The notes beneath the pieces were generated by a model. It was not told the DNA's origin. It worked only from the letters and a program-made list of their open reading frames with translations, and did not search any database. 64,000 nucleotides of DNA from assembly GCA_032622095.1 (NCBI GenBank), contig CP136065.1:42259503-42323502 (forward strand), in the 5' to 3' direction. The stretch is from Siphonodentalium dalli (taxonomy: Eukaryota > Mollusca > Scaphopoda > Gadilida > Siphonodentaliidae). Below are positions 1 to 11,541 of this stretch, piece by piece (position 1 is the stretch's first letter; each line of letters begins with the position of its first letter). Made by a program: the position numbers and the translations under genes.

Positions 1-175
1 GTCTTACAAAAAATTATGAGGCCGGGTTTAGGGGCTAATTGTGTGATAAACATGTATCTTAAACAACTGTGTTTTTCATATATTTAGTTATTAACCGGCT
101 ATAACTTGACATATAAGTAATATGTTAGCAACAAGGTCAAGTTACAACACATAGAGGATCTATAATGAGTCGTAC

Positions 176-870
176 TTATATACGACATTTACATTTGACC
201 GAAAACAGCCGAAAGTATGAAAATATATTACTTTTACTTAGTCTATTTAAAATTATTATTATTTTTGAAAACCAACAAATTTCGCACAAATACTGGTTAG
301 AATAACAAAATATCAGAAAAATAATCTTGAAACCTAGTTCTGGTCTTATATTTACAATAACTGTTGTGTCAGGCATGAGCTTTACATCTGTTGAAAAGTT
401 TGGTCCAAGTTGGAGGGTGTGAAACCCCAAACCCCATGTTGCAACGCACCTCTTCCCTCGTTATTGGAAATAACAGAATTCGGCTGCCGTCATGGAGTTT
501 TTATCCACCCAGCAGTGTTTCAAATTGGTGCCATGAATCATCAATATTATGCACTCAACTGTGTAACAAACTATACACCACTGTCGTGAATTATGTATAC
601 ACCCTAAATTATTACACACTCCACCTCAGTTCACTCCCGTGATTGAATGACGATAGTTGAGGACGAATTCCCCTTAATAGACATCAATCCTTGTACAGAT
701 TGAATCGTCGGACCTATATGATGTACCATGACCGTGTTGCTAACTGATAACTTGCATGTCCAGTTATAACAAGCTTATATTGTAATACATGTACATGATG
801 TTCTCCACACATTTTGCAACTGATGTGTGATGTAGTAGTCATTCCGACTATTTGGTACCATGGATTCAAG
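176..870. repeat. Dispersed repeat, left edge of duplicated block A; no gene
   Basis: No credible coding sequence. The stretch from about 240 to 740 matches 23870-24400 in direct orientation and 54235-54890 in inverted orientation. Shared landmarks include ATTGAATCGTCGGACC near 700 and GTTGGAGGGTGTGAAAC near 410. Short ORFs here are not conserved between copies. Bases 1-175 show nothing I can identify. Confidence 0.6.
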
Positions 871-1126
871 AGTCAAGATTCTTTATTAAAGATAACCATA
901 CATAATAGTGTATAAACATATAGATAATAGCAAAAGGTGAAATAATAACATCAAAGAAATGAGTCTGCAGTTTTGTTCTATGCTTCCCCGTTGAATTGTG
1001 GGAAATCGCCGCAACGTACATACCGTATTTAGTGTCCAGACCGACAGTAAAGATATAATGTTGTTATTCAAAAATTATATCTTCACTGTCACTTACTTCC
1101 GGTAAAATCACGGAATAATGGTGACC

Positions 1127-1254
1127 GAATATCAATGCGCGACGGAACTCCTTGTATAAACACCCAAGTAATGTTATTATTTCGTGATTAGAATATCAAT
1201 GCGCGACGGAACTCCCTGTATAAACAACCAAGTAATGTTATTATTTCGTGATTA
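1127..1254. repeat. 64-bp tandem duplication
   Basis: Two adjacent copies of a 64-bp unit beginning GAATATCAATGCGCGACGGA, differing by only a few bases. The surrounding 870-1990 interval contains no supported gene. It is AT-rich non-coding DNA present in block A but absent from block B. Confidence 0.85.
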
Positions 1255-1994
1255 GAATGTCAAGCTTATTGTTATTTTGGGATATTAAATTGGTATCCGT
1301 CCATAATTATTTGTCGCCTTTTGTGATCAGTTTTGAAAACTGTTTTCTTTAGCTGACAACTAATTTCTCGCCATTTGAAAGTGGTTCGTTGGCTATCAGC
1401 TGGCGAACAACAATCAATTTTCAACTGGAATTTAAAGGTACGGGGGGTCTTGGCGGTGGGTATCCTGTGAAAATATTTTCACCCGTCAAAAACCGCCACA
1501 AACAGAAAGAATATTAAAATGTAGATAGACTTTGTTCGTATACAAATAAGAAATATCACATAAACAGTATGTTATTGTCACATGTTTGACCATTGTTATG
1601 TAAACAAAAGCATAAAAAGTTACTTTCCTGGTGTTTGTTTACATTATGATGGTAAACATAAAGAGCGTTATCTGTTGCTGCATTCCTTATATGGAACGAA
1701 TAAAGAACGTTTATATAATTTATGTGTGTTTAGCCAATAGCATAGTGTTGTCTTCTGTAACACAATCAGGCTCTTGCTTAGGTAAAATATAGTAGGTCTT
1801 TGTGGTAGCATGCTGTTTACGCGATGGTCATGGTATATATGAACGAAACTTTATGCGTTTTAATGTTTTTCTGTTTACGGGTGATTGGAACAAATATGAA
1901 TAAGGCCTTATGTGCCTTTAAGGAATATTAGTATATTAAAAATAAATATCGACATGGTTAAAGCATATAATAAATAGAACACCTTTGGTGTTTC

Positions 1995-2131
1995 GAGTGA
2001 ATCCCATATTATGTCATTCATGACTAGCATATAGCAGTGGAAATATCAATGTTCAATTCGCGACCCGCGGCCGCTGGTTGAAAATTGATATTTCCACTGC
2101 TAGTCACTCATGAACTAATTATGGTATTCAC
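1995..2131. repeat. Foldback hairpin element
   Basis: Arms 2034-2056 and 2078-2100 are complementary over 23 nt with one mismatch, around a 21-nt GC-rich loop containing GCGGCCGC. Weaker complementarity extends outward on both sides (GTGAATCCCATA against TATGGTATTCAC). It looks like a small foldback MITE. No target-site duplication was resolved. Confidence 0.6.
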
Positions 2132-2139
2132 TCAAAAAC

Positions 2140-2930
2140 CATAGTTATCCTCAATATATTGATATTGAAGTGAATGTCATTACGTATATGTATCTATTTA
2201 CAGTTCTACGATAGCGCTAGCTTGGCGTCTGAACTCTCATATATGCACTTAATATGAAAATAAATCACATTAAGTTCATATTTAAACAATTCTAGTTTCC
2301 ATGCATCACCGAATATAATTACATATATATATCTTGCGATCATTGGGTTGTTTGAGTTAAGCAGATTTCCGAGTATCTCAAAAGGTTCAATCGTCATATT
2401 TATAAGGTTTATATTTTACTTTTCCATAAAATGTTAAGCTTGTCATCATTTTATGACTAGCATAGGAAACAACTCTTGTCTTGTCCATTCTGGACAAAAC
2501 AGCGCCAATTCTTATCAAGCTGGCATCAGTGTCCAATAAGAATTAAAATTCATGATTGGGATACGGCTAATTATAAGCAGAAGTCAGTGCTATTTTCAAT
2601 CTATCAAATCATGTTGATACGATGATTTTTTTCATATAGTTGCGGTTTGATATCTGTTGACTTTGAGTAATGGTCACCTTTTAGTTTTTCCAAGCTATTG
2701 CTATCCAAAGAATTAATATTGAAATCAAATCAATTTAATGCAATATCAATTGCACTGAACCAAGAATTATGTTCATCAAGGAAAAGTTCCAGGTCAACTC
2801 CATAGGCCTCCTTTATCCAGGTCATCTCCATAGGCCTCCTTTATCCAGGTCAACTATATAGGCCCATGTGCCTCCTTTTGAAAAAATGGAAGCGACTTAA
2901 GGCGTAGATAATATCCAATGTAAGTTTCTA
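2140..2930. other. Non-coding interval; short 28-bp repeat at 2795-2862
   Basis: Nothing gene-like is visible. The only structure is about two and a half copies of a roughly 28-bp unit containing CATAGGCCTCCTTTATCCAG. The interval is part of about 2.6 kb that block A has and block B lacks. Confidence 0.5.
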
Positions 2931-2939
2931 AATAGTAAT

Positions 2940-3411
2940 ATAAATGGGTTTTCTGCCATGTTCACACAGACTTTAAATGTTGGCAGAATTTCGATTTATA
3001 CCCAGTACGAATTTACAAAATCTGATGTTAATCTTTTCAAAAGATTGATCAGACCTTCTCATTGCAATCTCCTATCCACACTTCAGATCCATAATTTATA
3101 ATGGGTCTGATGAGGGTGTCAACAAGTTTATTAGCTAATTCTGAATTAGATGTATTGAATTCAAAAAATTTAGATTTTAGTGAGAAAATAGCTTTAAGAG
3201 CTGTATGAGCCTTATGTTAACAGCATGTTGTAAACTGCTAGTATAGTAAAATATATAACCGAGGTATCTGTAGCATTATACAATCTCATGTTCAGCATTT
3301 GATAATCTAATAATTGAATTTAGAATAATCTTTTTTTCTTACTGCTTAAAATCATAGCTTTAGTTTTATTTATATTGATTTTGAGCTTCTATTTTTCGTA
3401 GTAGTTCCCAA
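2940..3411 (-). pseudogene. Decayed LINE reverse-transcriptase C-terminal fragment
   Basis: Translating the minus strand across frames gives pieces typical of the end of non-LTR retrotransposon ORF2. Near 3411 there is LKININKTKAMILSSKKK, matching the post-catalytic thumb region. Around 3080-3200 there is SELANKLVDTLIRPIINYGS followed by EVWIG. Further on there is INIRFCKFVLGINRNSAN. Stops and frameshifts separate them, so it is a dead relic. It lies directly downstream of the TRIM-like gene at 3494-4999 on the same strand. Block B lacks it, so it was inserted in A after duplication or deleted from B. The family (CR1/L2/RTE-like) cannot be fixed from this piece. Confidence 0.75.
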
Positions 3412-3493
3412 TGATATCAATGCAAAGCACATTCTGGGGAACCATCAACTTACATAAATTGTGCCTATATAAACTACGTGTACAGGAACTTCT

Positions 3494-4999
3494 CTAGACA
3501 TTTTGCATCCGCGGAATGTATGATGTTATATTAGAGTTTTTACTATTTGAAACCATGAAGCACATTCTGGCAGTGTTGACGCACATTCCAATGGGACAGG
3601 TTACTGATATTACTGAGCGACTACGTTGTCCGTCACGGCTCAGTTCCATCACTTCATTACTGCCGTAGTTGCAGACGTAAATATTGGCTCCAAAACCACA
3701 CACATCCATTGGACCAGACCCACCACACGGTATTGTTCTGAGATGTGTCTTGAGATCTGGGGACAAAACTACCACCTTATCTGCTGTATAATCCGTGATA
3801 AACACGGCGTCGACCTCTGGAAATACAGCCACGCCCCGTGGATGCTTGAAGGTATATGTCGACTGAGCAATGACGTCACCACTTGTTGTTAGAGCACGCA
3901 CGCAATGATCGCCGGAACATGCAACAACTAATCTGTCCCCGACGCATCCGATACCTCTACAATCTCCGGATACAGGAAACGATGTTTGGTAACTGAGATC
4001 TGATGTTTGATACACCGATACCCGATTAAGCGAACCCGTTACGTAGATGCGATCATTCATAAGACATAAACCATTTGGTTGGGAAGCGTTCTTGAGAGCG
4101 ACAGACTTGGTGGTTTCGCCACTTTGTGTCACCAAACTGAGCCTGTACGGATTGTAGGACGCAGCAATTATATCCGACTTAATACTCTTGTTGAGAAATG
4201 CCATGACTGACCAACTTCCTCCACACGAAAAGTCCATTTCCTTTACTAATTGTATGATAGGCTTCTCACAAATATGGATATTACAGGAATCTTTCAAAAT
4301 CTTCTGTAGAGAATCCATGACTCCTTTATTGGTGACGACTTCGTAATCTATCGGCGATAAGTCTTCATAATCGCTGATAAGGCGTTCTGACTTGGATATC
4401 GCCTGCCGGAGCTTGATTGCGCGATCGTTAATGGATCTGGCTCTTTGTGCCGTCGATTCCTCAGCGGTTGCATTTTCAGAAACAACAGGAGCGTCATCTA
4501 CTCCCGAATTTATCACCGCGGCCCCCTCGCTAGAACCTGACTCCAACTCATGCCCTAGTCCTGCTGCCAATACTTGTTCTTGCTTCAGTTCGGACAGAAC
4601 ATTTACTATCTTATCCATACTCCGTGCTGATAACTTGTGCTTTGACATAGTCTCCCTAACACCGTTGATCGTTTTCTGCTCGCAGTCATCAACGATTCGT
4701 CGAATCTCAGAAAATAAAGTCTGTATCTCCGTTATCATATCATTCTCTCGTCCGTCCTGTTTGGTTAACCAACCGGGAACAGATTCATTCACCTCTTTTG
4801 CTTTTGAGATTAATTTATCAAGACTCAATTCGTATTGTTGGACATCCGCTTTTATTTTTGCTATCGCCTTCGACAACTCTTCGAGTTTACATTCGGGATA
4901 GGCGATTTCATGGCACGAGGCACAGCATGGTATGGAGTGAGTACCACAGAACGAATCAAATGGTCGGGAGTCGAGCTCACAGAATACAGCGGTAGACAT
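3494..4999 (-). CDS. TRIM-like B-box / coiled-coil / NHL-like beta-propeller protein, copy 1
   Basis: A 501-residue protein in one exon. Residues 7-37 form a B-box-like zinc motif (C7, D10, C18, H21, C26, C29, C37), with Asp at the second ligand position and Tyr34 where His is usual. Residues about 40-140 are Lys/Glu-rich and heptad-like, as expected for a coiled coil. An acidic linker follows. Residues about 262-495 contain roughly six NHL-like blades, for example RGVAVFPEVDAVFITDY and ELSRDGQRSRSVIS. There is no RING finger, so ubiquitin-ligase activity is not implied. In animals such proteins act as cytosolic scaffolds, RNA-binding regulators or innate-immune factors; this one's role is unknown. 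The ATG at 4999 is chosen because a 3' splice site lies 7 bp upstream; the longer reading would start inside the intron. It is 501 aa like copy 2. Its propeller is much more diverged from copy 2 than its N-terminus. Confidence 0.85.
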   Translation of the reverse strand: MSTAVFCELDSRPFDSFCGTHSIPCCASCHEIAYPECKLEELSKAIAKIKADVQQYELSLDKLISKAKEVNESVPGWLTKQDGRENDMITEIQTLFSEIRRIVDDCEQKTINGVRETMSKHKLSARSMDKIVNVLSELKQEQVLAAGLGHELESGSSEGAAVINSGVDDAPVVSENATAEESTAQRARSINDRAIKLRQAISKSERLISDYEDLSPIDYEVVTNKGVMDSLQKILKDSCNIHICEKPIIQLVKEMDFSCGGSWSVMAFLNKSIKSDIIAASYNPYRLSLVTQSGETTKSVALKNASQPNGLCLMNDRIYVTGSLNRVSVYQTSDLSYQTSFPVSGDCRGIGCVGDRLVVACSGDHCVRALTTSGDVIAQSTYTFKHPRGVAVFPEVDAVFITDYTADKVVVLSPDLKTHLRTIPCGGSGPMDVCGFGANIYVCNYGSNEVMELSRDGQRSRSVISVTCPIGMCVNTARMCFMVSNSKNSNITSYIPRMQNV

Positions 5000-5006
5000 T
5001 ACTTTT

Positions 5007-5025
5007 CTGAAAAATAAAAGCAAAA
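5007..5025 (-). other. 3' splice site of a 5'-UTR intron (copy 1)
   Basis: On the minus strand the sequence GCTTTTATTTTTCAG precedes AAAAGTA and then the start codon. The pyrimidine tract and CAG are conserved in copies 2 and 3. This implies a non-coding upstream exon, which I could not locate. Confidence 0.75.
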
Positions 5026-5098
5026 TTATCAACATGGCTCTCATTGTTGAATCGGGAAGGTTCGCTATAGGAAATACAATATTATCGTGACGCCTTAA

Positions 5099-5787
5099 TT
5101 AACCTTTCTTTATACTAAACAAACACAGACGAATAGATCCCTTTGGGAGATGTTGAGCGAAACATTCAACATAAATTGCATATGGCCGTTTGTTGAATAA
5201 TTTATTATTCAATATTGGAACATTTTCCATCAATGAATAAAAATCTTCCTGTACTTTTATAACACGCTTGTTTCTATAATTACAGTTTTTGTTGTGTCGT
5301 ATTTACGCATCCATATGCAACACGTGTTCCATGTGCACCCCGTTGACGTCGCACGATGTAAATGATGTTCGCCTCAACTATGGAACGGACTGAAATAAAA
5401 GAATCATCACACATGACACAACAAGCCCTGTGTGCGCCTTTATAAACCGTGAAAGTCTGTATTTTTTTAATACACGGATTCTATGACGGGTGGTGTGTAA
5501 TAACACAGGACGACACGAGGGTTAATGTTTTATCGATACGGCACTTGTACCATCGTGTAAGGATAGAACTCGAGACTGTGCCTCTAGTCCCATCCGCCCG
5601 CGCTAGCACTCTTGTCGCATCAACAAACCATTACCACTCTCGTGTTGTTCTGTGTATTTATTATCTGTTCATCTGTCTTTCGTCTGATTATATTTTTATG
5701 AACATCCCTCGAGATGAATAATGGGCCATTTCAATGTATCTCTCTATATACCTAATGGGAGAATCCATTTAACAAAGAGATGGTTAA
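5099..5787. mobile_element. TTAA-flanked piggyBac-type MITE upstream of gene copy 1
   Basis: Both ends carry TTAA followed by degenerate inverted ends (TTAACCTTTCTTTATACTAA at the left; ATTAACCATCTCTTTGTTAA as the reverse complement of the right). The outer flank, CTACTTCAG on the gene's coding strand, is identical beside copies 2 and 3, so this is an orthologous insertion site. It is longer than the 269-bp version next to copy 3 because about 400 bp is present internally. It contains no transposase. TTAA targeting with CCCTTT-like ends fits the piggyBac superfamily. It probably sits in the promoter or first intron of the gene. Confidence 0.7.
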
Positions 5788-5789
5788 TC

Positions 5790-6084
5790 TGAAGTAGATA
5801 TATAACGAGACATAATTACTTACCTTGATATATATCTAATATTTTCTAATTTATGGTGTATATATCAAGCTTAGGAATTCCGCTAAGGGGGGGAAACAGG
5901 TTGTGTTTCGCGAGGAATTGAAAACTTGGAATGGTCTGGTTTCCAAATGACAATTCCAGACCTTCGAAACGCGTAAATTAACATACTATTACTTGGATAT
6001 CACATTGCGGTCGGTCGTGAAAATTCGATATTTCTTTCCAGACACTCAAGAGATATTTCGGTATTCAAACAAAAACTTTAAAGT
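5790..6084. other. Non-coding interval shared with block B
   Basis: Matches 26877-27160 closely. No coding potential seen. Confidence 0.6.
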
Positions 6085-7100
6085 ATCTATATCTATATTT
6101 GCGAATGTCTGTCTGTCTGTCTGTCTGTCTGAGTTCTATAGAAATTCACAGGGGATCACCTAGATGGCACAAAAGTGATCTAATAGGGGTAACTTTTTAC
6201 GAGAAAGATAATGGCGAGGGTTAGAATTTTCTAAAGTGACGCCGTTGTTGTCAGGGGCAGAAAAGGGAAAGGGCAGAAAAAAAATTGTCGCCGATTGCCC
6301 CCAAACATATAGATCTATATCTATATTTGCGAATGTCTGTCTGTCTGGCTGTGTTCTATAGAAATTCACAGGGGACCACCTAGATGGCACAAAAGTGGTC
6401 TAATAGGGGTAACTTTTTACGAGAAAGATAATGGCGAGGGTTAGAATTTTCTAAAGTGACGCCGTTGTTGTCAGGGGCAGAAAAGGGAAAGGGCAGAAAA
6501 AAAATTGTCGCCGATTGCCCCCAAACTTATATAATCACCCCCATAATATGAGGAATCTAATAGTGTGGTTTAAATATGTCAAAAGTCGCGCCGTTCGCGT
6601 CAGGGATGCCCGGAGGGTGAGAGGGGCACCGAAATTGATCAAACTAATTTTAGCGCCGAATTCCACAAAATTTATCCACATTCTTCTGAGATCTTCTCCG
6701 TGATACAAGGAATCTTATTGTGTGATTTAAAGACGCCAAATTGGTGTCGTTGGGATGAGATATTTGGGGGGGGGGGTACTAAATCTGATAAGAATTGGTT
6801 TAGTCGCCGATTGCCACGAAACTTATACAAATTCATTCCCATGGTATGAGGTGTCTAATGGTGTGGTTTAAAGCTGTCAAAAGTGGCGTCATTCGAGTCA
6901 GGGGTGCACTGAAAGGGAGAGGGGCACCAAAATTGATACACAATTTTCTTAGCGCCAATTTCCACCAAATTGAGACACGTTCCTATCCATGATATGAGGA
7001 ATCTAATCGTGTGATTTTAAAGACGTCATACATGGTGCTGCTTTGGTGAGAGATGGGGGTTGGGTGGGGTGGGCACTATATATGATAAAAATTCAAACGG
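6085..7100. repeat. CTGT-microsatellite-bearing dispersed repeat with a 228-bp tandem duplication
   Basis: Units 6085-6312 and 6313-6530 are a near-identical tandem duplication. Each begins ATCTATATCTATATTTGCGA, followed by a (CTGT)n tract. Downstream, 6540-7080 carries diverged repeats of the motif GAGGAATCTAATNGTGTGNTTTAAA. A related family runs in the opposite direction at 22480-23480. The CTGT tract near one end resembles the Helitrons at 51.6-53.2 kb, but no 3' hairpin/CTAG end was found. Block B lacks this insertion. Confidence 0.6.
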
Positions 7101-7940
7101 AGGGACCTTGAATCGTCAGAGGATTGCATATTAGAATGGCTCACGTATATATTATAACACGATTGAGTCTGTCCCATTCAATATAGTTTCCACAAAAAAA
7201 GTTACAATTGCCACGAGATATGGAAATGTAGAGCAGGCCTGTTCAAAAATAGTGGTCACAGTGTGCAGTCATATATGGTTACTTCTGAGATAAAGGAAAA
7301 CGCAGTCCGTAGCACATGACTTTTCAGGATCCTCCAATATTGACATCTGACAAGGGTATATCTGCCCGATACAGAGGATTTCTTTCATTTTTACAACAGA
7401 CTCGTCGCCTAACATAAAGAACTCAAAAGATCTCTATGTCGGGCACATGTAGCTGCTATACTTGCATAACATCAATTCTTTTAAACTGAAAATGAGTAGC
7501 CAGTATATAGCACCAGGAGGGCTGGACATATCTTTAAAACATCTGTATCTTCATGAAGATATGATAAACTAGATTGATTGATACATTTCTATGTAAAACA
7601 CAATTGCCGTCTTTTATTTTTTTCGAACTAATGTGTTTATGATGTTCACGTTTGATGCTATAACGTCTGAAGTATACGCAGTTGCAAATAAAAATAAAGA
7701 CTTCTTTATTGGTGGGACGGATTAAACGCGATAAACAAAAGGATAATCGCTCCGACCTGACAAGGTGAGCCACTACTTATATTCCATGTGCAAGAATCGT
7801 GGTTTTTTATGCCATTTGGATATATAATTTATGAGAATACGCGTAACACGTTGAGAGCAAGAGTATTCTCTATTCCCACCAAATATCCACAGATGGTTTC
7901 ACATCACTTTAGCCTGGGTAACGCCGGGTAACCCTGCTAG
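7100..7940. other. Non-coding interval, no gene recognised
   Basis: No conserved ORF or clear repeat structure seen. It is absent from block B, whose sequence jumps from the counterpart of about 6080 to that of about 7941. Confidence 0.4.
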
Positions 7941-8660
7941 TTCTTTATAAACTCGGCCGATAACCCTTCAAACTCGACTGACATCAGTTGTGGTACAATC
8001 TGGAACCAAACCTTAAAATTGGTTCTTCAAAGAACCCACCGAATTCAAAGTTTGTGTGGGATCACGGCCAAGATTAAATGTCCTGGTCTGAAATTTAACA
8101 GTTTGTCCACGCGTGTGCATGATGGGGTTAAGATGATATGGGGAAGATTAAATCAAGCAGGAATCCTTTGAAATACCAATACACACATGCTTAGACCGTT
8201 TCGAGTCATAATGTATACTTGAAATTAAAATAAGCATGGTCTAGATTGGAATATACTCTGATCGTTGTATTGCTGGCGGGAGTGGTAACTATATTCCCCA
8301 CGTCACAAATAGGGGAGAAACGTCACTCTATTAATAGCATTCGATATTTCTTTCAGACATAACAACATCGTCGGGGTCACGTGATATCGTCGGGGTCTAT
8401 TGAACTCTATTCGGTGAATCAACATCGTGTGATATCAATTGTAAACGGTATAACGTATTTACGAACTGATAGAACATACAGAAACAAAGACACTTTAAAC
8501 GTGCTTATAACCTACATAGTGTCATGGGACATTGTTTCCACAAGCAATTAGAATTGTTTCATAGAACATGAATTTAATGAACCAAATGGTGAACACATAG
8601 GAACTATTTTATTCCATGTTCTGGTTCTACCCGGGGAAACAGATAGAGAACGGACGCAGT
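7941..8660. other. Non-coding segment conserved in block B
   Basis: Closely matches 27160-27895, including TTGGTTCTTCAAAGAACCCA near 8021 (a short perfect palindrome is embedded: GGTTCTTTGAAGAACC-like). No coding sequence is supported, because the short ORFs are broken between the two copies. Confidence 0.5.
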
Positions 8661-8672
8661 ATGAGAAACAAG

Positions 8673-9209
8673 TTTGGTTCCACGTGGGACCAGAATGTGT
8701 GTTGTGTACTTGATTAGTTTGGTTCCATGTGGGACCAGAATGTGTGTTGTATACTTGATTTGTTTGGTTCCATGTAAAACCAGAATGTGTGTTTGTACAT
8801 GATTTGTTTGGTTCCATGTGGGACCAGCATGTGTGTTGTGTACTTGATTTGTTTGGTTCCACGTGGGACCAGAATGTGTTGTGTACATGATTTGTTTGGT
8901 TCCATGTGGGACCAGAATGTGTGTTGTGTACATGATTTGTTTGGTTCCATGTGGGACCAGAATGTGTGTTGTGTACTTGATTTGTTTGGTTCCATGTGGG
9001 ACCAGAATGTGTGTTGTGTACATGATTTGTTTGGTTCAATGTGGGACCAGAATGTGTGTCGTGTACATGATTTGTTTGGTTCCATGTTGAACCAGAATGT
9101 GTCTTGTGTACATGATTTGTTTGGTTCCTTGTGGAACCAGAATGTGTGTTGTATACATGATTTGTTTGGTTCCATGTGGAACCGGAAAGTGTGTTGTGTA
9201 CATGATTTG
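8673..9209. repeat. 45-bp minisatellite, about 12 units
   Basis: The unit contains TTTGGTTCCATGTGGGACCA followed by GAATGTGTGTTGTGTACATG. Two units are 1-2 bp short. The period is divisible by three and lacks stops in several frames, so long repetitive ORFs appear on both strands, but none has a start or codon conservation that supports a protein. The matching site in block B (27897-27945) has a single unit, so the array expanded in A. Confidence 0.9.
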
Positions 9210-9427
9210 GTTCTTTAATTCCGTTCACCGTGAAGAACCAACATGTTTCGTTTTTCATTTGGGTCTTCATTTAGTTCTTCGCGAAGAACAACAACATGTT
9301 ATGTTTGGTTCTTCATCTTGGTTTCTCTGTGTGCGTGAAATCAGTGATTTTCCAATATAAGGAGAATTTCTAAATGGATTTGAAGTAATGCGAGTGTTTC
9401 ATGCCATTTCAAACTGATATTTACTCC

Positions 9428-11036
9428 TAGTTAGTGAGCCCAGAAAGTTTTATTCGAACTACTGAGTACGAAAGGTTTGATGTGCCTGAATTGTCGGGAG
9501 GACCGGACTGACGGCATAAACCAAATTCTTAAGTTCCGCCATTACAGCATAAAGGGATCAGGAACCCACCAAAAATCCATATCAAAGTGTCAATGACACT
9601 GTAGCTCAACTTGGCGTTAATAATTATATGCTGAGCAGTCAATAGAATAATAGCAAGGCAAAGTCAAAAAGTTTCAGTAAATGGATTGTATTTTGTAAAT
9701 GAAATTAATTTCATTTAAAACATTCCGCCACTAAAATTGGTCTGCAGCGTGTGCCGATTGATTCAAATGTGAAATCCAACAAATTTCGGAAGAATTGGAC
9801 AGCGTCCATCTAAAGGTCACACCAAAGAACCATATGAAGTTTGGATGAGAGATGAGGGACATTGCATTTATAGTGTGTGCATGCCAAAGGATTTAGTCAT
9901 GCAAAACGTAAAATACATGACGGCTGCTGGCGTCCATGTTTTTAATCGAAAATCGTTCAAATCGATAGCTCTCATCTAGTAGTGATCATAATCATGCATG
10001 TAAATTTACAAAACATTTCTCAGATATATGCGGGCTGTATGGTATGCCGATGGAATCAAATTTTAAATCCAAGATGGCTGCTAGTGGCCATGTTTTTTAA
10101 CAAATTTCAGAAATAATCGATGGCACCCATCTAGAGGTCACCCCAATGATCCGTATGAAGTTTGATGACGATCGGATGAGGAATGTGGCCTGTAGGGTGT
10201 GCCAAAGTATTTAGTCATGCAAAGAGTAAAATCCAAGATAGCTGCTGGCGGCCATGTTATTTTTACAAAATTCAGAAATAATCTGTGGCTCCCATCTAGC
10301 GGTCACCCAAAAAATCCATACTAGTATGAAGTTTAATGACGATCGGGTGAGGGAAGTGGCTTGTAGGGTGTATCAAAGGATTTAGTCAAGCAAAGAGTAA
10401 AATCCAAGATGGCTGCTGGCGGCGATGTTTTTTACCAAATTTCTGAAATAATCAATGGCTCCCATCTAGAGGTCACATTGAATATAAATGAAGTTTGGTG
10501 GTGATTAAATGAGGGATATGGTATGTAGGGTGTGCCAAAGGATTTATTCAAGAAAAGAGTAAAATTCAAGATGGCTGCCGGTGGCCATGTTTTTTATCGA
10601 AAATCGCTCAAATTTGATAGATCCAATCTAGATGTGATCCTAAATATGTCTGTAAATTTTAAAAACATTTCTCTAATAAATGCGGAATAAAATTAGTTTG
10701 GTGGAGTTAAGTCATGGGGTGCAGTATACTAGGCTATCAGTTCTCGGTCAAATAGCCAATTTCAATGACATACGCGAAAGTTCGAATAAAAGTTTAACGT
10801 TTCGATGGGTTCGGAACCCTTCCTATCTGAAAATGCTGCACAAATCCATTTCTTAAGTTATGTTGTGATTACAGCAAATGTCATGCTCGTACTCGAAAGT
10901 TCGTTTAAAGGTGATTGTTGTGGGTTTTGAAGGGGCCACTGACCCCTTTATGTTGTAATTGCGGAACTTAAGAATTTGGTTTGTGTCAAGCCTTTCGCAC
11001 ACTAGTTCGAATAAAACTTTCTGGGCTCCCTAACTA
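9428..11036. mobile_element. DNA element with long terminal inverted repeats and internal ~167-bp repeats, copy 1
   Basis: The left end TAGTTAGTGAGCCCAGAAAG is the inverse of the right end (CTTTCTGGGCTCCCTAACTA). Imperfect complementarity extends inward past 100 bp, including CCAAATTCTTAAGTTCCG against CGGAACTTAAGAATTTGG. The interior has about five tandem units near 164-171 bp, marked by AAATCCAAGATGGCTGCTGG and GTGTGCCAAAGGATTTAGTC. No transposase is present. The second copy is 28148-29793. No target duplication was resolved beyond a possible TA. Confidence 0.75.
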
Positions 11037-11180
11037 TATGGGAACCATTTATACATATAACGTGCCTCTATACCCAATTAACAACTTTTTTTTCTCACAA
11101 TGACCGTTAATACTATAGTAGAGCAGGTGATCGTGGTACAAATATAATTATTCGTGATTTTGTCCCGAAATGTTTTATTC

Positions 11181-11541
11181 TTAAAGGGGTACTGTACACT
11201 AAATCCGGCCATTTATGGGACCATCTCCTTTTATACTCAACATAACATATGCAACAAATGAATAAATTTGAGCCATGGATTAGTGCAAAATAGACTCATG
11301 TGTTGTATGAAGGATGCAAACAACATGGTAATGAATGATGAAAACGAATTTATGACTCCAGTCATATTCATAAAATCAAATTCAATATAATTACCATGTT
11401 GTTTGCATCGTTCATATAGCAGATGAGTGTATTTTGGACTCGTCAATGGCTCAAAGTCATTCATTTGTTGCATATATTCTATTGAGTATAAAAGGAGATG
11501 GTCCCATAAATGGTAGGATTTATGGTACAGTCACCCTTTAA
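11181..11541. mobile_element. TTAA-flanked palindromic MITE (AGGGGTACTGTAC family)
   Basis: Begins TTAAAGGGGTACTGTACAC and ends with GGTACAGTCACCCTTTAA. The body is one long imperfect palindrome: TTTATGGGACCATCTCCTTT near the left end is mirrored by AAAGGAGATGGTCCCATAAA near the right. Relatives lie at 44541-45140 and, as a half copy, at 45420-45610. No ORF. Confidence 0.8.

Noticed and set aside
176..430. Opportunity for a small gene at the left edge (84 codons, minus strand)
   Set aside because: The reading frame is not kept in the other copies of this dispersed repeat.
4392..4901. 169-codon plus-strand ORF (and the 162- and 207-codon equivalents at 25531 and 49618)
   Set aside because: Antisense shadow of the TRIM-like coding sequence; conserved only because the sense gene is.
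5000..5044. N-terminal extension of TRIM-like copy 1 (MRAMLIILLLFFRKV) as a signal peptide
   Set aside because: The hydrophobic stretch is the translated pyrimidine tract of a 3' splice site; copy 3 has the same splice signal and starts at the downstream ATG.
8548..9360. ORFs of 75-240 codons on both strands
   Set aside because: By-products of the stop-free 45-bp minisatellite; block B has a single unit and no equivalent ORF.
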